In this document: positions 11,281-13,660 of the stretch, in pieces | Position numbering within the stretch: the first letter of the stretch is position 1 | How the letters are laid out: every line of letters begins with the position of its first letter | Origin: UBA11386 sp035286785 | GTDB taxonomy: Bacteria > Planctomycetota > Planctomycetia > Pirellulales > Thermoguttaceae | Direction of reading: 5' to 3' | DNA length: 13,660 nt | NCBI GenBank assembly: GCA_035286785.1 | Contig: DATECS010000161.1 | Location: 1-13,660, forward strand | Notes under the pieces: model-generated | What the model was told of the DNA's origin: nothing | Databases searched by the model: none | The model's input: the letters and a program-made list of their open reading frames with translations, nothing else | Translations under genes and position numbers: made by a program

Positions 11281-13660
11281 CTAACTCTCCGCGGTTTCAC
11301 GGCACGCGGCCAAATGTTCGGCGAGGAACCCAGCCAGGTCGCCCCGCGTCAGGTCGGCCTTGTTGCGGAAATGGAGACCGACCATGTCGGGATGACCCTC
11401 ATGGGCAACGACCGTGGGCTGATGACCCAGCCCTAGCACGCGGCCCAACGCGAAACGTCCGCGAGGACCGTTAAGCCACAAATACACGGCGTCGGGTTTT
11501 TTGGTTTGGATGCTCGCCCAGGGCGTCTCCAGCCCGGGCACGGTGCGATGGACCACCTGCTTCTGCTGCCAGACGAATTCACCGTCGGGCGCGGCGCGTT
11601 CGAGCAGGTCGCACAGCCGTTCGAGCACGGCGGTGTCCCACGCGATCTCGCCGGCGCTGAACCCCTTGCGCAGAAAATGCCATTTGCGGCCCAGGGCTTT
11701 CCACGGCATGAGATCCTCGGCCTTGGTGATGACCCGCTCGGTGAAACGGCCGAATCCTTGGATCGCGGCGTCCACGAATTGCCAAAATTCTTTGCGGTCG
11801 ATTTCGTCGTAAGAGTGGACTCGCAGTTCAACTTCCTGCCACGGGCCGTGGAGGTTGCGGCACTTCGCGCGAGGCTCGCGGCCGTAGAGCGGCAAGTCGG
11901 ACATCTCGTTCAACGGTTTCAGGTCGAGCTGCTCGACCAGCTTCTGCCGGTCGAACGTGCCGCGGCCCGTGCGAAATTTCATTTTCAGCAGCCACTCTTC
12001 GCCGGTGATCGCGTGGAAGAACCAGCCGGCCGATTTTTTGGCGGCGCGGATTTCGACAACGCTTCGGTTGGACCAATCGGTCGGGCTGAACCGGTCGGAA
12101 GCCTCGATCCGGTCGACCACCTCGGCCAGTATCCGCCCGTCCCAGCGGCACGGACCGCCGCTCCGCGAGACGCGATCCACGGTGTGCCAGCGTCGCCCAT
12201 CGGCCTGCCACGGCATTTTCACCTCGCGGCCCACGTCGGACAGTTCAAGATCATCGGGCCGTCGCTCGTCGTCCTTCGTGAAGTCGTGCAGCGCTCGCGG
12301 TTGGTGCGGACCGGCGGCCAGCACGGGCGCGAGCGCCTCGCCCGTGTGCGAGCGGTGAAGCCCCGCTTGGGCCTTCTTGCCGGCTCGCTGAAACCGCTCG
12401 GCCGCGGCAACAATCATCTCGGGCGTACCGGCGGCAACCAGGTGGCCGCCCGCGTCGCCCGCCTCCGGCCCGAGGTCGATCACCCAGTCGGCCGTCTTGA
12501 CCACGTCGAGGTTGTGCTCGATCACCAGCACCGTGTTGCCGAGATCCACCAGACGATTGAGCACGTCGAGCAGCTTGGCCAGATCGTCGAAGTGCAGACC
12601 CGTGGTCGGTTCGTCGAGCAGATAGAGCGTCTGGCCCGTGTCGGGCCGCGACAACTCGGCGGCCAGCTTCACTCGCTGGGCCTCGCCGCCGGAGAGCGTC
12701 GGGGCGGGCTGGCCGAGCGTCAGATAGTCGAGCCCCACGTCGCAAAGCGTTTGGAGAATTCGCCGGATTTTTGGGATGTTGGCAAAGAGCCCGACAGCCT
12801 CGCCGCAAGACATGTCCAACACGTCGGCGATCGAGCGGCCATGATAAGTCACGGCCAGCGTCTCGGGATTGTACCGCCGCCCGCGGCACGTGTCGCACTC
12901 GACCCACACGTCGGGCAGGAAGTGCATTTCAATCTTACGCTGGCCGTTGCCTTCGCAAGCGTCGCAGCGTCCGCCGGGGACGTTGAAGCTGAACCGTCGG
13001 GCGGTGTAGCCCCGGAGCTTCGCCTCGGGCAGTTGGGCGAACAACTCGCGGATCTGATCGAACACGCCGGTGAACGTCGCCGGGTTCGACGTGGGCGTCT
13101 GGCCCAGCGGCTGCTGATCGACGCGGATCACCTTGTTGATTCGCTCAATGCCCGATAGCGCGTCGTGCGCCCCGGGCAAGCCTTTCGCGCGGTGCAACGT
13201 CCGGGCCAGCTCGGTATAAAGAATGTCCTCGACCAGCGAACTCTTGCCGCTGCCGCTCGTGCCGGTCACGACGGTGAACGTGCCCAGTGGAACGGCCACG
13301 TCGAGGTTCTTGAGATTATTGTGTCGCGCTCCGCGGATTTCGATCCACCCGCCGCCGGGAGGCTCGGGAAGCGGCGATGTGGTCTTGGCTCGGGCGGTCT
13401 TTGGCTTCGCGACGGCGTCGTTCATCCGCCGGTTCGTTGGTACCGGAATCGCCTTCTTGCCGGACAGATACGGCCCGGTGATCGACTCGCGGCGGCGCAT
13501 GAGTTCCTTGGGCGTGCCGGCGGCGACCACGTGCCCGCCGTTGCGGCCCGCGCCGGGCCCGAAGTCGAGCAACCGATCCGCCGCGCCGATCACCTCGCGG
13601 TCGTGCTCGACCAACAACAGCGTATTGCCCAGATCGCGGAGTTTTTCAAGCGCGCCCAGC
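11281..13660 (-). CDS. uvrA: Excinuclease ABC subunit UvrA, C-terminal part with long extension
   Basis: This is the 3' part of the gene; the frame continues beyond the right edge, giving about 792 visible residues. UvrA is the damage-recognising ATPase of nucleotide excision repair. Visible in order, with numbering from a TTG codon at 13617: the end of the first ATPase (LVEHDREV), a second P-loop GTSGSGKSS (about 119-127), the zinc site CDAC and CDTC (Cys218, Cys221, Cys241, Cys244), the ABC signature LSGGEAQRVKLA (308-319), Walker B LYLLDEPTTGLH (331-342), and VLVIEHNLDVV with AAGTPE near residue 400, where ordinary UvrA proteins end soon after. A further 378 residues follow. These contain two related units beginning MPWQADGRRWH (468) and MPWKALGRKWH (637). 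The extension is intact and in frame, so it is probably part of the protein. Its function is unknown. Confidence 0.93.
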   Translation of the reverse strand, partial: LGALEKLRDLGNTLLLVEHDREVIGAADRLLDFGPGAGRNGGHVVAAGTPKELMRRRESITGPYLSGKKAIPVPTNRRMNDAVAKPKTARAKTTSPLPEPPGGGWIEIRGARHNNLKNLDVAVPLGTFTVVTGTSGSGKSSLVEDILYTELARTLHRAKGLPGAHDALSGIERINKVIRVDQQPLGQTPTSNPATFTGVFDQIRELFAQLPEAKLRGYTARRFSFNVPGGRCDACEGNGQRKIEMHFLPDVWVECDTCRGRRYNPETLAVTYHGRSIADVLDMSCGEAVGLFANIPKIRRILQTLCDVGLDYLTLGQPAPTLSGGEAQRVKLAAELSRPDTGQTLYLLDEPTTGLHFDDLAKLLDVLNRLVDLGNTVLVIEHNLDVVKTADWVIDLGPEAGDAGGHLVAAGTPEMIVAAAERFQRAGKKAQAGLHRSHTGEALAPVLAAGPHQPRALHDFTKDDERRPDDLELSDVGREVKMPWQADGRRWHTVDRVSRSGGPCRWDGRILAEVVDRIEASDRFSPTDWSNRSVVEIRAAKKSAGWFFHAITGEEWLLKMKFRTGRGTFDRQKLVEQLDLKPLNEMSDLPLYGREPRAKCRNLHGPWQEVELRVHSYDEIDRKEFWQFVDAAIQGFGRFTERVITKAEDLMPWKALGRKWHFLRKGFSAGEIAWDTAVLERLCDLLERAAPDGEFVWQQKQVVHRTVPGLETPWASIQTKKPDAVYLWLNGPRGRFALGRVLGLGHQPTVVAHEGHPDMVGLHFRNKADLTRGDLAGFLAEHLAACRETAES

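Noticed and set aside
11506..13158. 550-codon plus-strand frame opposite uvrA
   Set aside because: UvrA motifs on the minus strand are unambiguous; long antisense frames are expected at this GC content.

Overview
The window looks like a piece of a planctomycete chromosome (Pirellulales-like, GC-rich). The evidence is two DUF1559 prepilin-like proteins with the signature GF(T/S)LVELLVVI N-terminus, a PEP-CTERM protein, a small lipoprotein of the kind often found beside DUF1559 genes, a UvrA with a long extra C-terminus, weak or absent Shine-Dalgarno sites at many starts, and several dispersed inverted-repeat families in the gaps between genes. The assignment rests on family recognition, not on a search.

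Region 1 (1-1665, minus strand) holds a DUF1559 gene followed by a small lipoprotein gene, then a strong 57-base hairpin. Region 2 (1759-6468, minus strand) is a complete [FeFe]-hydrogenase maturation set in the transcriptional order hydE, hydG, hydF. Between hydG and hydF sits a gene for a GxxExxY protein of the PDDEXK nuclease fold. No hydrogenase structural gene (hydA) is present. The upstream side of hydE and all three gaps inside the cluster carry inverted-repeat elements: a 106-bp element with perfect 26-bp arms before hydE, a GTAGGGTGGGGCG-type element between hydE and hydG that supplies the hydE stop codon, and two elements of about 170 bp with 28-bp arms on either side of the GxxExxY gene.

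Region 3 (6724-10425, plus strand) is divergent from hydE and looks like an iron-regulated operon. A promoter (TTGACG, 16 bp, GATAAT) overlaps a Fur-box-like palindrome matching the classical 19-bp Fur consensus at 15 positions. It is followed by a second DUF1559 protein, a PEP-CTERM protein, a hairpin that may reduce read-through, a lipid-anchored CbiX/CbiK-type chelatase-like protein, and a PepSY-associated membrane protein whose start overlaps the chelatase gene by 23 bases. My inference is a surface or periplasmic metal or tetrapyrrole handling module made under iron limitation. This is the best candidate for an undescribed system here.

Region 4 (10446-13660, minus strand) contains an uncharacterised protein that resembles a CBM9/DOMON-like domain, two small dispersed repeats, and the C-terminal part of UvrA, which runs off the right edge. 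This UvrA has about 378 residues beyond the normal family end, and they contain two related repeat units spaced 169 residues apart.
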